A stretch of 22,695 bases of DNA from Betaproteobacteria bacterium (lineage in GTDB: Bacteria > Pseudomonadota > Gammaproteobacteria > Burkholderiales > SG8-39), in assembly GCA_011391295.1 (NCBI GenBank), contig JAABQT010000005.1:1-22695 (forward strand). The letters are read 5' to 3'. The stretch's first letter is position 1; each line of letters begins with the position of its first letter. Under the pieces are notes generated by a model. That model did not search any database. It saw only the letters and a program-made list of their open reading frames with translations, and was not told the DNA's origin. Positions 16,718 through 22,695 of the stretch are shown one piece after another. Both the position numbers and the translations under genes were made by a program.

Positions 16718-16989
16718 TGTGAGCCCCGACGACGCATTGAATTGGCTCTTCGGTACATTTCTGCTAGCGTGAAATTGGGGTGTTCATCATGTCAAACATT
16801 GTGCAGGTGCGAATTGAACAAGTTGGCATGGCGCAGCGGATGCGCGGGTTTTGTGTGGCTCTGCGGTGTGAGCTCGGGCAATCTGTCGTCAGCTAGCGAC
16901 GCCTAGACGCAAATGACTCGTGTTCCGACATTTCGGCGAGCGCAGGAATTAGTTGGCACTTCCTGCGCTGCCCCACGCCGGGTGCGTTG
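16718..16989. promoter_or_regulatory. Divergent control region of the electron-transfer module
   Basis: This 272-base stretch, locally less GC-rich than its surroundings, separates the cytochrome operon from the ferredoxin-flavoprotein gene. On the minus strand there is a perfect TTGACA (16795-16790), but no good -10 at normal spacing. TTGAAT (16737-16742) and TGCTAG (16762-16767) on the plus strand are a weak pair with a 19-base spacer. A perfect 10-base inverted repeat lies at 16939-16969. A 35-codon frame from ATG 16789 is present but unsupported. Confidence 0.5.
16939..16969. promoter_or_regulatory. Perfect 10-bp inverted repeat, possible operator or leader hairpin
   Basis: AGCGCAGGAA (16939-16948) and its exact reverse complement TTCCTGCGCT (16960-16969) flank an 11-base spacer. 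The second arm ends 20 bases before the ATG at 16990. The arms are spaced as for a dimeric regulator, or could fold as an RNA hairpin. No U tract follows, so it is not an intrinsic terminator. Confidence 0.55.
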
Positions 16990-18285
16990 ATGGAATCTTC
17001 CGCGCTCCTTCTGTACGTGTTGCCGCTGCTGCTCGTTTTCGGGGTCTACTTCTTGCGGCGCACACGCGCCCGTGCGCAGTCCGCGCAGCAGATGGACGAG
17101 TCGGTCGAAGCCGGCCTGACCGAGCCCGTGTCGCTGCACCCGCTTGTTGATCCCAACCGCTGCATCGGCTCCAGCGCCTGCGTCACGGCCTGCCCCGAGC
17201 AGGCGATTGGCGTGATCGGGGGCAAGGCACAGCTGGTGAATCCCGCGGCCTGCATCGGGCATGGCGCCTGCGCCGCGGCCTGCCCGATGGAGGCGATCAA
17301 GCTCGTGTTCGGCACCGAGCGCCGCGGCATCGACATCCCAAGTGTGAAGCCGAACTTCGAGACCAACGTGCCGGGCATCTTCATTGCAGGCGAACTCGGC
17401 GGCATGGGCTTGATCCGCAAGGCCGTGGAGCAGGGCCGGCAGGCGATCGTGTCGATCAAGGGGCTGGCGCGCGGCGGGCAGGCCCTCGACGCCGTCATCG
17501 TCGGCGCGGGTCCCTCAGGCATCGCGGCGGGATTGGGCGCGATCCAGCACAAGCTGAAATATGTGTTGCTCGAACAGGAAGCCTCGCTCGGCGGCGCGGT
17601 GTACCACTACCCGAGGAACAAGATCGCGATGACCGCGCCGGTGCGGCTGCCGCTCATCGGCAAGATGAATTTCAATGAAGTGTCCAAAGAGGCGCTGCTG
17701 GAATTCTGGCAGGGCGTGGTGCAGAAAACCGGGGTGAAGATTCGCTTCAACGAGCGCATGGAGGCGATCGAGCGCTCGGGCAGCGGCTTCGTGGTGAAGA
17801 GCTCGCGCGGCACCTATGCGACGCGCGCGGTGCTGCTCGCGGTGGGGCGGCGCGGTTCGCCGCGCAAGCTTGGCGTTCCGGGCGAAGAGCAGCCCAAGGT
17901 GGTCTACCGGTTGGTCGACGCCGAGCAGTATCGCAACCAGCGCGTACTCGTGGTGGGCGGCGGGGACAGTGCGCTCGAGGCCGCGCTGGCGGTGGCCGGG
18001 CAGCCCGGCACGAAAGTCACGCTGTCGTACCGGGGCGAAGCGTTCGGCCGCGTCAAGCCGAAGAACCGCGAGCGCATCGACGCTGCCGGGGCCGCTCGGC
18101 GGCTGCAGGTGCTGCTGGGTTCGGAGGTCGAGCGTATCGGCGTGCGCGATGTGATGCTGCGCGCGGGCGGGAAGAGCGTGGGCCTGCCGAACGACGCCGT
18201 CATCGTCTGCGCCGGCGGCGTGCTGCCGATCGACCTGCTGAAGGCGGTCGGGATCGAATTCGAGACCAAGCGCGGCACCGCTTAG
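16990..18285 (+). CDS. Membrane-anchored ferredoxin-flavoprotein oxidoreductase (TrxR-like fold)
   Basis: This 431-residue protein has an N-terminal helix (about residues 4-22, then basic RRTRARAQ), so the body should face the cytoplasm. A two-motif ferredoxin domain (about 48-105) contains CIGSSACVTACP and CIGHGACAAACP; both lack the second Cys of the usual CxxCxxCxxxCP. A short segment with GELGGMGLIRKAVEQG joins it to an FAD-binding Rossmann fold (VIVGAGPSGIAAG, about 170) and an inserted NAD(P)-binding fold (VLVVGGGDSALEAAL, about 320). The layout resembles thioredoxin reductase and YpdA-type enzymes, but there is no redox CxxC. The likely role is transfer of electrons between NAD(P)H and a membrane or Fe-S partner. 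The ATG at 16990 is preferred to the TTG three bases earlier. The b-type cytochrome, divergently encoded, is the obvious partner. Confidence 0.88.
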   Translation: MESSALLLYVLPLLLVFGVYFLRRTRARAQSAQQMDESVEAGLTEPVSLHPLVDPNRCIGSSACVTACPEQAIGVIGGKAQLVNPAACIGHGACAAACPMEAIKLVFGTERRGIDIPSVKPNFETNVPGIFIAGELGGMGLIRKAVEQGRQAIVSIKGLARGGQALDAVIVGAGPSGIAAGLGAIQHKLKYVLLEQEASLGGAVYHYPRNKIAMTAPVRLPLIGKMNFNEVSKEALLEFWQGVVQKTGVKIRFNERMEAIERSGSGFVVKSSRGTYATRAVLLAVGRRGSPRKLGVPGEEQPKVVYRLVDAEQYRNQRVLVVGGGDSALEAALAVAGQPGTKVTLSYRGEAFGRVKPKNRERIDAAGAARRLQVLLGSEVERIGVRDVMLRAGGKSVGLPNDAVIVCAGGVLPIDLLKAVGIEFETKRGTA

Positions 18286-18300
18286 AGCGCGGCACCGCGC
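18270..18300. repeat. Direct repeat and palindrome at the end of the flavoprotein gene
   Basis: GCGCGGCACCGC occurs at 18270-18281 and again at 18287-18298, spanning the stop codon with a 17-base period. The second copy extends to GCGCGGCACCGCGC, a palindrome with a two-base centre. The 26-base gap between the convergent flavoprotein gene and metK has no U tract, so no terminator is called. Confidence 0.5.
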
Positions 18301-18311
18301 AGAACTGCGCG

Positions 18312-19463
18312 TCAGGCGGCTTGCTTGAGGGACAGCGCCTTGTCGGTCGCTTCCCAGGTGAATTCCGGCTCGTCGCGGCCGAAGTGGCCGTAGGCGGCGG
18401 TCTTTTCGTAGATCGGGCGCAGGAGGTCCAGCATCTTGATGATGCCGCGCGGCCTGAGGTCGAAGTTCGCCAGCACCAGCTGCGCGAGCTTGTCGTCCGC
18501 GATCTTTCCGGTGCCCTGGGTCGTCACCATGACGCTGGTGGGCTGCGCCACGCCGATGGCGTAGGACAGTTGCACCAGGCACTTGGTGGCGAGGCCCGCG
18601 GCGACGATGTTCTTCGCCACGTACCGCGCCGCATAGGCGGCTGAGCGGTCCACCTTGGAGGGATCCTTGCCGGAGAAGGCGCCCCCGCCGTGCGGCGCCG
18701 AGCCGCCGTAGGTGTCGACGATGATCTTGCGGCCGGTAAGCCCGCAGTCGCCTTTCGGCCCGCCGATCTCGAAGCTGCCGGTGGGATTGACGTGGTAGGT
18801 GATCTTGCCCTTCAAGTAGTTCTTCGGCAGCACCGGCTTGATGATCTGCTCGATGACCGCTTCGCGGATCGCCTCCTGCTGCATGCCCGTCGCATGCTGC
18901 GTGGACAGCACCACGGTGTCGATGGCGTCAGGCTTGCCGTTCACGTAGCGCACGGTCACTTGCGACTTGGCGTCCGGCCGCAGCCAGGGCAGGCGGCCGT
19001 CGCGGCGCAGTTCGGACTGGCGCTCGACCAGGCGGTGCGAGAGATAAATGGGGAGCGGCATCAGGCTCGGGGTCTCGTCGCAGGCGTAGCCGAACATCAG
19101 GCCCTGGTCGCCCGCGCCCTGGTCCATGTCCACTTCTCGATTTACGCCCTGCGCGATGTCCTTCGACTGCTCGCCATAGGCCACGATCACGGTGCAGGTG
19201 TGCGTGTCGAAGCCGACCAGCGGGTCGTCGTAGCCGATGCGCTTGACGGTGCGGCGCGCGACCCGGTCGTAATTGACGCGCGCCCCGGTGGTGATCTCTC
19301 CCGCGAGCACCACCAGGTTGTCCTTCACCAGCGTCTCGGCGGCGACGCGCGACGTGGGGTCCTGGCTTAGAATCGCGTCGAGAACCGCATCGGAAATCTG
19401 GTCCGCTACCTTGTCCGGGTGACCCTCGGAAACCGACTCGGAAGTAAAAAGAAAATCGCTCAT
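18312..19463 (-). CDS. metK: S-adenosylmethionine synthetase
   Basis: MetK makes SAM from methionine and ATP. The 383-residue protein is full length and has the family signatures: [14 protein letters not shown] near the start, [12 protein letters not shown] (hexapeptide region), and [16 protein letters not shown], the glycine-rich ATP loop. The C-terminus ([17 protein letters not shown]) is also conserved. The ATG at 19463 has AGGCGAG upstream. Only 36 bases separate it from the divergent acyltransferase gene. A possible extended -10 (TGCTATCCT, 19498-19490, minus strand) lies there without a matching -35. There is no room for a SAM riboswitch between that site and the start. It supplies the SAM whose by-product SAH is handled by ahcY about 11 kb away. 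Confidence 0.98.
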   Translation of the reverse strand: MSDFLFTSESVSEGHPDKVADQISDAVLDAILSQDPTSRVAAETLVKDNLVVLAGEITTGARVNYDRVARRTVKRIGYDDPLVGFDTHTCTVIVAYGEQSKDIAQGVNREVDMDQGAGDQGLMFGYACDETPSLMPLPIYLSHRLVERQSELRRDGRLPWLRPDAKSQVTVRYVNGKPDAIDTVVLSTQHATGMQQEAIREAVIEQIIKPVLPKNYLKGKITYHVNPTGSFEIGGPKGDCGLTGRKIIVDTYGGSAPHGGGAFSGKDPSKVDRSAAYAARYVAKNIVAAGLATKCLVQLSYAIGVAQPTSVMVTTQGTGKIADDKLAQLVLANFDLRPRGIIKMLDLLRPIYEKTAAYGHFGRDEPEFTWEATDKALSLKQAA

Positions 19464-19499
19464 GGGGCTCGCCTGGAAAATTGGATCGAAGGATAGCAG

Positions 19500-20315
19500 A
19501 TGATGCAGCTGGTGGCGCGCCTGCCGCTGCGCGTTCTGCACGCGTTGGGCAGCGTTCTGGGTTGGGCAATCTATGGGCTGTCGCCCACCTATCGCCGGCA
19601 CCTGCGCGACAACCTCGCGCAGGCAGGCTACACGGACGGGCGCACGCGCCGCGCCGCGATCGCGCAGGCCGGCAAGATGATCGCCGAGTCGCCCAAGCTG
19701 TGGCTGCGTCCGCGCGAGGAGATCGTCGCGCTGGTGCGGGGTTTCGAGGGGTTCGAGCAGGCCGCGGCGCTGCATGCCGCGGGCCGCGGTATCGTGTTCC
19801 TCACCCCGCACTACGGCTGCTTCGAGATCACCGCGCAGGCGTCCGGCCGCCTGCCGCTCACCGTGCTGTACCGGCCGCCGCGGGTGCAGTGGCTGCGGCC
19901 GCTGATGGCGCGGGGCAGGAGCGGCCGCAACATCACGCTCGCCAGCGCCGACCTGGGCGGCGTGCGCCAACTGCTGTCCGCGCTCAAGCGCCGCGAGACT
20001 GTCGGCATCCTGCCCGACCAGGTGCCGGGCGAAGGCGAAGGCGAATGGAGCGAGTTCTTCGGCCGGCCGGCCTACACCATGACGCTGGCTGCCAAGCTCG
20101 TGCAGCGCGCGGACGTGGCCAGTTTCCTGGTGGTGGCCCGGCGCCTGGCGCGCGGCGCGGGTTACGCGCTGCGCATGGCGCCGCTGCCGCCCGCGCTGCC
20201 CGGCGAGAGCGGCACGCGCCGCATCAACCGCGCCATCGAGGAGGCGATCCGCGAGTGCCCGGAGCAGTACCTCTGGGGCTACAACCGCTACAAGCGGCCG
20301 CGCGCCAGGCCATGA
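19500..20315 (+). CDS. lpxL: Late lipid A acyltransferase (LpxL/HtrB family), first of a pair
   Basis: This 271-residue inner-membrane acyltransferase adds a secondary acyl chain to lipid A from acyl-ACP. A hydrophobic N-terminal segment (about residues 5-25) anchors it. The catalytic HX4E motif is HYGCFE at His104-Glu109 in the context [11 protein letters not shown], and the later blocks [15 protein letters not shown] and [12 protein letters not shown] are typical of the family. It is shorter than E. coli LpxL, mostly at the N-terminus. The ATG at 19500 has GAAGGA seven bases upstream; a second ATG follows directly. It overlaps the next acyltransferase by four bases (ATGA) and is divergent from metK, an arrangement I know from Betaproteobacteria. 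Chain length and position specificity cannot be read from sequence. Confidence 0.92.
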   Translation: MMQLVARLPLRVLHALGSVLGWAIYGLSPTYRRHLRDNLAQAGYTDGRTRRAAIAQAGKMIAESPKLWLRPREEIVALVRGFEGFEQAAALHAAGRGIVFLTPHYGCFEITAQASGRLPLTVLYRPPRVQWLRPLMARGRSGRNITLASADLGGVRQLLSALKRRETVGILPDQVPGEGEGEWSEFFGRPAYTMTLAAKLVQRADVASFLVVARRLARGAGYALRMAPLPPALPGESGTRRINRAIEEAIRECPEQYLWGYNRYKRPRARP

Positions 20316-21181
20316 GCAGGCTGGCATTTTTCTTCATGTGGCTGGTGCACTTCCTGCCGCTTGGTGTGCAGGCCGCGATCGGCAACGCGGTGGGCAGCGC
20401 GCTGTTCTGGCTGATCCCGGAGCGCCGGCGCGTTACGCGCATCAATCTGCACAAGTGCTTCCCGCACATGGACCCCGCGGCGCGCGAGCGCCTCGCGCGC
20501 GCGCACTTCGGCTCCTTCTGTCGCGGCCTCATCGAGCACGGCCTGCTGTGGTGGGCGCCGCGCGAGCGCATCGAGCGACTGGTGCGCGTCGAAGGCCTGG
20601 AGCACCTGCGCGCCGCCGGCGGGGCGCCGGCGATCCTGTTCGTGCCGCATTTTTCCGGGCTGGATGCGGGCTTTACGCGGCTGTGCTGCGAGCTGGACAT
20701 GGTGGGCATCTACTCGAGGCAGAAGGACGCGCGCTTCGGCAGGCTGCTGGCGCTGGGGCGCGGCCGCTTCGGCAACCAGCGCCAGGTGTCGCGCCAGGAG
20801 GGGGTGCGCGCCGCGATCAGCGCCATGGTGCGCGGGCAACGCCCGTTCTACTACCTGCCCGACCAGGATCACGGGCCGAGGAACGCCGTGTTCGTGCCGT
20901 TCTTCGGCGTGCAGGCGGCGACCGTGCCGGGGCTGTCGCGCATCGCGAAGCTCGCCGGGGCCCGGGTGCTGCCCTGCGTGACGCGCATGCTCCCCGGCGG
21001 GGCGGGCTACGTGGTGCGCATCGAGCCGCCCTGGCAGGACTTTCCCACCGACGACCTGCAGGCCGACACGCGGCGCATGAACGCGTACATCGAGCAGGCC
21101 ACGCTCGAGATGCCTGAGCAGTACCTGTGGATGCACAAGCGCTTCAAGACGCGCCCGCCGGGCGAGGCGCGCTTCTACTGA
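20312..21181 (+). CDS. Late lipid A acyltransferase, second of a pair
   Basis: This is a 289-residue paralogue of the preceding acyltransferase. The N-terminal hydrophobic segment (about residues 3-35, [13 protein letters not shown]) is followed by the HX4D motif HFSGLD at His113-Asp118 ([10 protein letters not shown]). [20 protein letters not shown] and [15 protein letters not shown] are the acceptor-side and C-terminal family blocks. It diverges enough from its neighbour to suggest a different acyl position or chain, as with LpxL and LpxM in E. coli, though which is which is not decidable here. Its ATG overlaps the previous stop, and it ends 13 bases before the GnnA-like gene, so all four plus-strand genes probably form one operon for lipid A. 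Confidence 0.92.
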   Translation: MSRLAFFFMWLVHFLPLGVQAAIGNAVGSALFWLIPERRRVTRINLHKCFPHMDPAARERLARAHFGSFCRGLIEHGLLWWAPRERIERLVRVEGLEHLRAAGGAPAILFVPHFSGLDAGFTRLCCELDMVGIYSRQKDARFGRLLALGRGRFGNQRQVSRQEGVRAAISAMVRGQRPFYYLPDQDHGPRNAVFVPFFGVQAATVPGLSRIAKLAGARVLPCVTRMLPGGAGYVVRIEPPWQDFPTDDLQADTRRMNAYIEQATLEMPEQYLWMHKRFKTRPPGEARFY

Positions 21182-21194
21182 CTAGAATGCGCAG

Positions 21195-22148
21195 GTGAGC
21201 AAGAAGAAACTGCGCGCCGCCGTGATCGGCGTCGGCTACCTGGGGCAGTTCCACGCCGACAAGCTGGCTGCGCTGCAGGACGTCGAGCTGGTGGCGGTAG
21301 TGGACGCCGATGCCGCGCGCGCCCGGCAGATCGCCGCCAAGCACGGCTGCGAGGCGCGCGGCGATGCGCGCTCGCTCGCCGGCGAGATCGACCTGGCGAG
21401 CGTCGCCGTGCCCACGCAGAAGCATCACGAAGTGGCGCTGACGCTGCTGCGGGCCGGCGTGCACGTGCTGGTGGAAAAGCCCATCTCCCGCTCGCTCGAT
21501 GAAGCCGACGAACTGGTGGCGGCGGCGCGCCGGCATGGCGCGCTGCTCGGGGTGGGGCACCTGGAGCGCTTCAACCCGGCGTTTCGCGCGCTCGCCGCGG
21601 CGCTCGACAAGCCGTTGTTCATCGACTGCGAGCGGCTCTCGGGGTTCAAGCAGCGCGGCATCGACGTGGACGTGGTGCTCGACCTGATGATCCACGACCT
21701 CGACCTGGTGCTGTCGCTGGCGAAGGGCGAGATCGCGCAACTCTCGGCCTGCGGCTTCCGGGTGCTGACCGACGCCATCGACATCGCCAACGTGAGAATC
21801 GAATTCGCCGGCGGCTGCGTCGCCAACCTCTCGGCGAGCCGCGTCAGCCAGTCGCCGGTGAGGAAGTTGCGCGTGTTCCAGGCCGACCGCTACGCTTCCG
21901 CCGACCTGCAGGCGGGAAAGCTGCGCGTCGCGCGCCGCGATGCGCGCCAGGGCGCCATCGCCGAGGAGGAACTGGTGTTCGAGGACCGCGACGCGCTGCG
22001 CGCCGAGATCGAGGATTTCGTCGCGGCAGTACGCGGCGGGCGGCGGCCGCTGGTCGCGGGGGAGGACGGGCGCCAGGCGCTCGCGCTCGCGCTGGAGGTC
22101 GGTCGTCTGGTACACGCCCGGCTGGAACGCGTCACGGCGCCCGCATGA
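21195..22148 (+). CDS. gnnA: Gfo/Idh/MocA-family dehydrogenase, GnnA-like
   Basis: This is a 317-residue NAD-dependent sugar oxidoreductase. The Rossmann motif is AVIGVGYLGQFH (residues 9-20) and the family's catalytic EKP is Glu94-Lys95-Pro96. GHLERFNPAFRAL and DLMIHDLDLVLSL complete the substrate half. In the known GnnA/GnnB pathway, GnnA oxidises the 3-hydroxyl of UDP-GlcNAc and GnnB transaminates the ketone, giving the diamino sugar used for amide-linked lipid A. The call rests on position: it lies between two lipid A acyltransferases and an aminotransferase that overlaps its stop. The start is GTG at 21195; the nearby ATG at 21187 is out of frame. An enzyme for another UDP-sugar, such as a WbpB relative, remains possible. 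Confidence 0.78.
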   Translation: MSKKKLRAAVIGVGYLGQFHADKLAALQDVELVAVVDADAARARQIAAKHGCEARGDARSLAGEIDLASVAVPTQKHHEVALTLLRAGVHVLVEKPISRSLDEADELVAAARRHGALLGVGHLERFNPAFRALAAALDKPLFIDCERLSGFKQRGIDVDVVLDLMIHDLDLVLSLAKGEIAQLSACGFRVLTDAIDIANVRIEFAGGCVANLSASRVSQSPVRKLRVFQADRYASADLQAGKLRVARRDARQGAIAEEELVFEDRDALRAEIEDFVAAVRGGRRPLVAGEDGRQALALALEVGRLVHARLERVTAPA

Positions 22149-22695
22149 TGAAGGTCACGATGCTCGACCTGGCCGCCGAGCTGCGCGAAGTCGGAGCGGA
22201 CGTTCGCGCGGCGCTCGAGCGCGTGCTGGTCTCCGGACACTTCATCCTCGGCCCCGAGGGCGCCGCCCTGGAACAGGAGATCGCCGCGCTGTGCGGCGTA
22301 CCGCACGCAGTGGCCTGCAATTCGGGCACCGACGCGCTGCACCTCGCGCTGCGCGCTGCGGGGATCGGGCCGGGCGACGAGGTGGTGACGCCGGCGTTCA
22401 CCTTCATCGCCACGGCGGAGGCCATCGCCTACGTCGGCGCGAAGCCGGCGTTCGCCGACATCGACGGGGCAAGCTTCAACATGACCGCGGCCACGCTCGA
22501 GCGCGCGCTCACGCCGCGTACGCGGGCGGTGATCGCCGTGCACCTGTTCGGCCAATGTGCCGAGATGCCGCCCATCGCGGAGCTGTGCCGGCGGCGCGGC
22601 CTGGTGCTGGTCGAGGATTGCGCGCAGTCGATCGGTGCCGACTGGGACGGCAGGCAGTCGGGCGCCTGGGGCGATTTTGGCTGCTTCTCGTTCTA
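22145..22695 (+). CDS. gnnB: DegT/DnrJ/EryC1/StrS-family aminotransferase, GnnB-like (C-terminus outside window)
   Basis: The first 183 codons of a PLP-dependent sugar aminotransferase are present. SGHFILGPEGAALEQEIA, NSGTDALHLAL (phosphate-binding loop), TPAFTFIATAEAI, VHLFGQCAEM and VEDCAQSIGADW are the family's ordered blocks, and the window stops in GCFSF, just before the expected PLP lysine. The ATG at 22145 overlaps the GnnA-like stop by four bases; a second ATG follows at 22148. With the upstream dehydrogenase it would convert the 3-position of UDP-GlcNAc to an amine. As the active-site lysine lies outside the window, integrity cannot be judged. Confidence 0.82.
   Translation, partial: MMKVTMLDLAAELREVGADVRAALERVLVSGHFILGPEGAALEQEIAALCGVPHAVACNSGTDALHLALRAAGIGPGDEVVTPAFTFIATAEAIAYVGAKPAFADIDGASFNMTAATLERALTPRTRAVIAVHLFGQCAEMPPIAELCRRRGLVLVEDCAQSIGADWDGRQSGAWGDFGCFSF

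Noticed and set aside
16743..16766. Possible sigma-54 site (TGGC ... TGC)
   Set aside because: The distance between the GG and GC elements is too long for the required 10-base spacing.
16789..16896. 35-codon open frame (ATG 16789) in the divergent control region
   Set aside because: It has only a weak GGGG upstream, no recognisable motif, and overlaps the region expected to hold promoters. There is not enough support to call a gene; a conserved short peptide in relatives would change this.
18287..18300. Terminator between the flavoprotein gene and metK
   Set aside because: The palindrome has a two-base centre, too tight for a full hairpin, and no U tract follows on either strand.
19464..19499. 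SAM riboswitch upstream of metK
   Set aside because: Only 36 bases separate metK from the divergent gene, and no SAM-riboswitch core or terminator is visible there.

Overview
The window is GC-rich (roughly two-thirds G+C) and densely coded, with mostly 4-nt overlaps or gaps of a few bases between co-directional genes. The SAH riboswitch ahead of ahcY, the ahcY / holin-like protein / metF order, and metK divergent from a lipid A acyltransferase all point to a Betaproteobacterium. No rRNA, tRNA, CRISPR array, insertion sequence or integrase was seen.

Layout. (1) Positions 1-6950, minus strand: an apparent eight-gene operon read from right to left. The order is ahcY, a holin-like membrane protein, a ketopantoate-reductase-like gene, metF, a CHASE2 adenylate/guanylate cyclase, an SH3-domain secreted protein, an M48 metalloprotease and a partial outer-membrane beta-barrel. 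Its leader (6971-7101) holds a recognisable promoter, an S-adenosylhomocysteine riboswitch and an intrinsic terminator whose 5' arm is the riboswitch pseudoknot strand. (2) 7105-9813: a thioredoxin-TPR protein (CnoX-like, minus) divergent from a plus-strand pair, a degenerate cyclase-like protein and a Ser/Thr protein kinase, each with a C-terminal membrane anchor. (3) 9833-18285: an electron-transfer module. Four minus-strand genes encode a diheme b-type membrane cytochrome, a 24-heme c-type cytochrome, a c-type cytochrome with 19 canonical and one unusual heme site, and an outer-membrane beta-barrel protein. A divergent plus-strand gene encodes a membrane-anchored ferredoxin-flavoprotein oxidoreductase. 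(4) 18312-22695: metK (minus), then plus-strand genes for two late lipid A acyltransferases and a GnnA/GnnB-like pair (UDP-GlcNAc 3-dehydrogenase and a partial aminotransferase).

How the parts fit. metK, ahcY and metF are the SAM/methyl cycle, and the SAH sensor would raise expression of the whole ahcY operon when SAH accumulates. The cytochrome module sits between metK and ahcY and looks like a path from cytoplasmic NAD(P)H through a flavin/Fe-S protein, a transmembrane b cytochrome and about 44 periplasmic c hemes to an outer-membrane barrel. That path is inferred from domain content and gene order and has not been demonstrated. The right-hand genes suggest a lipid A built on a 3-amino sugar. 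The electron-transfer module and the riboswitch-terminator leader are the two items most worth following up.
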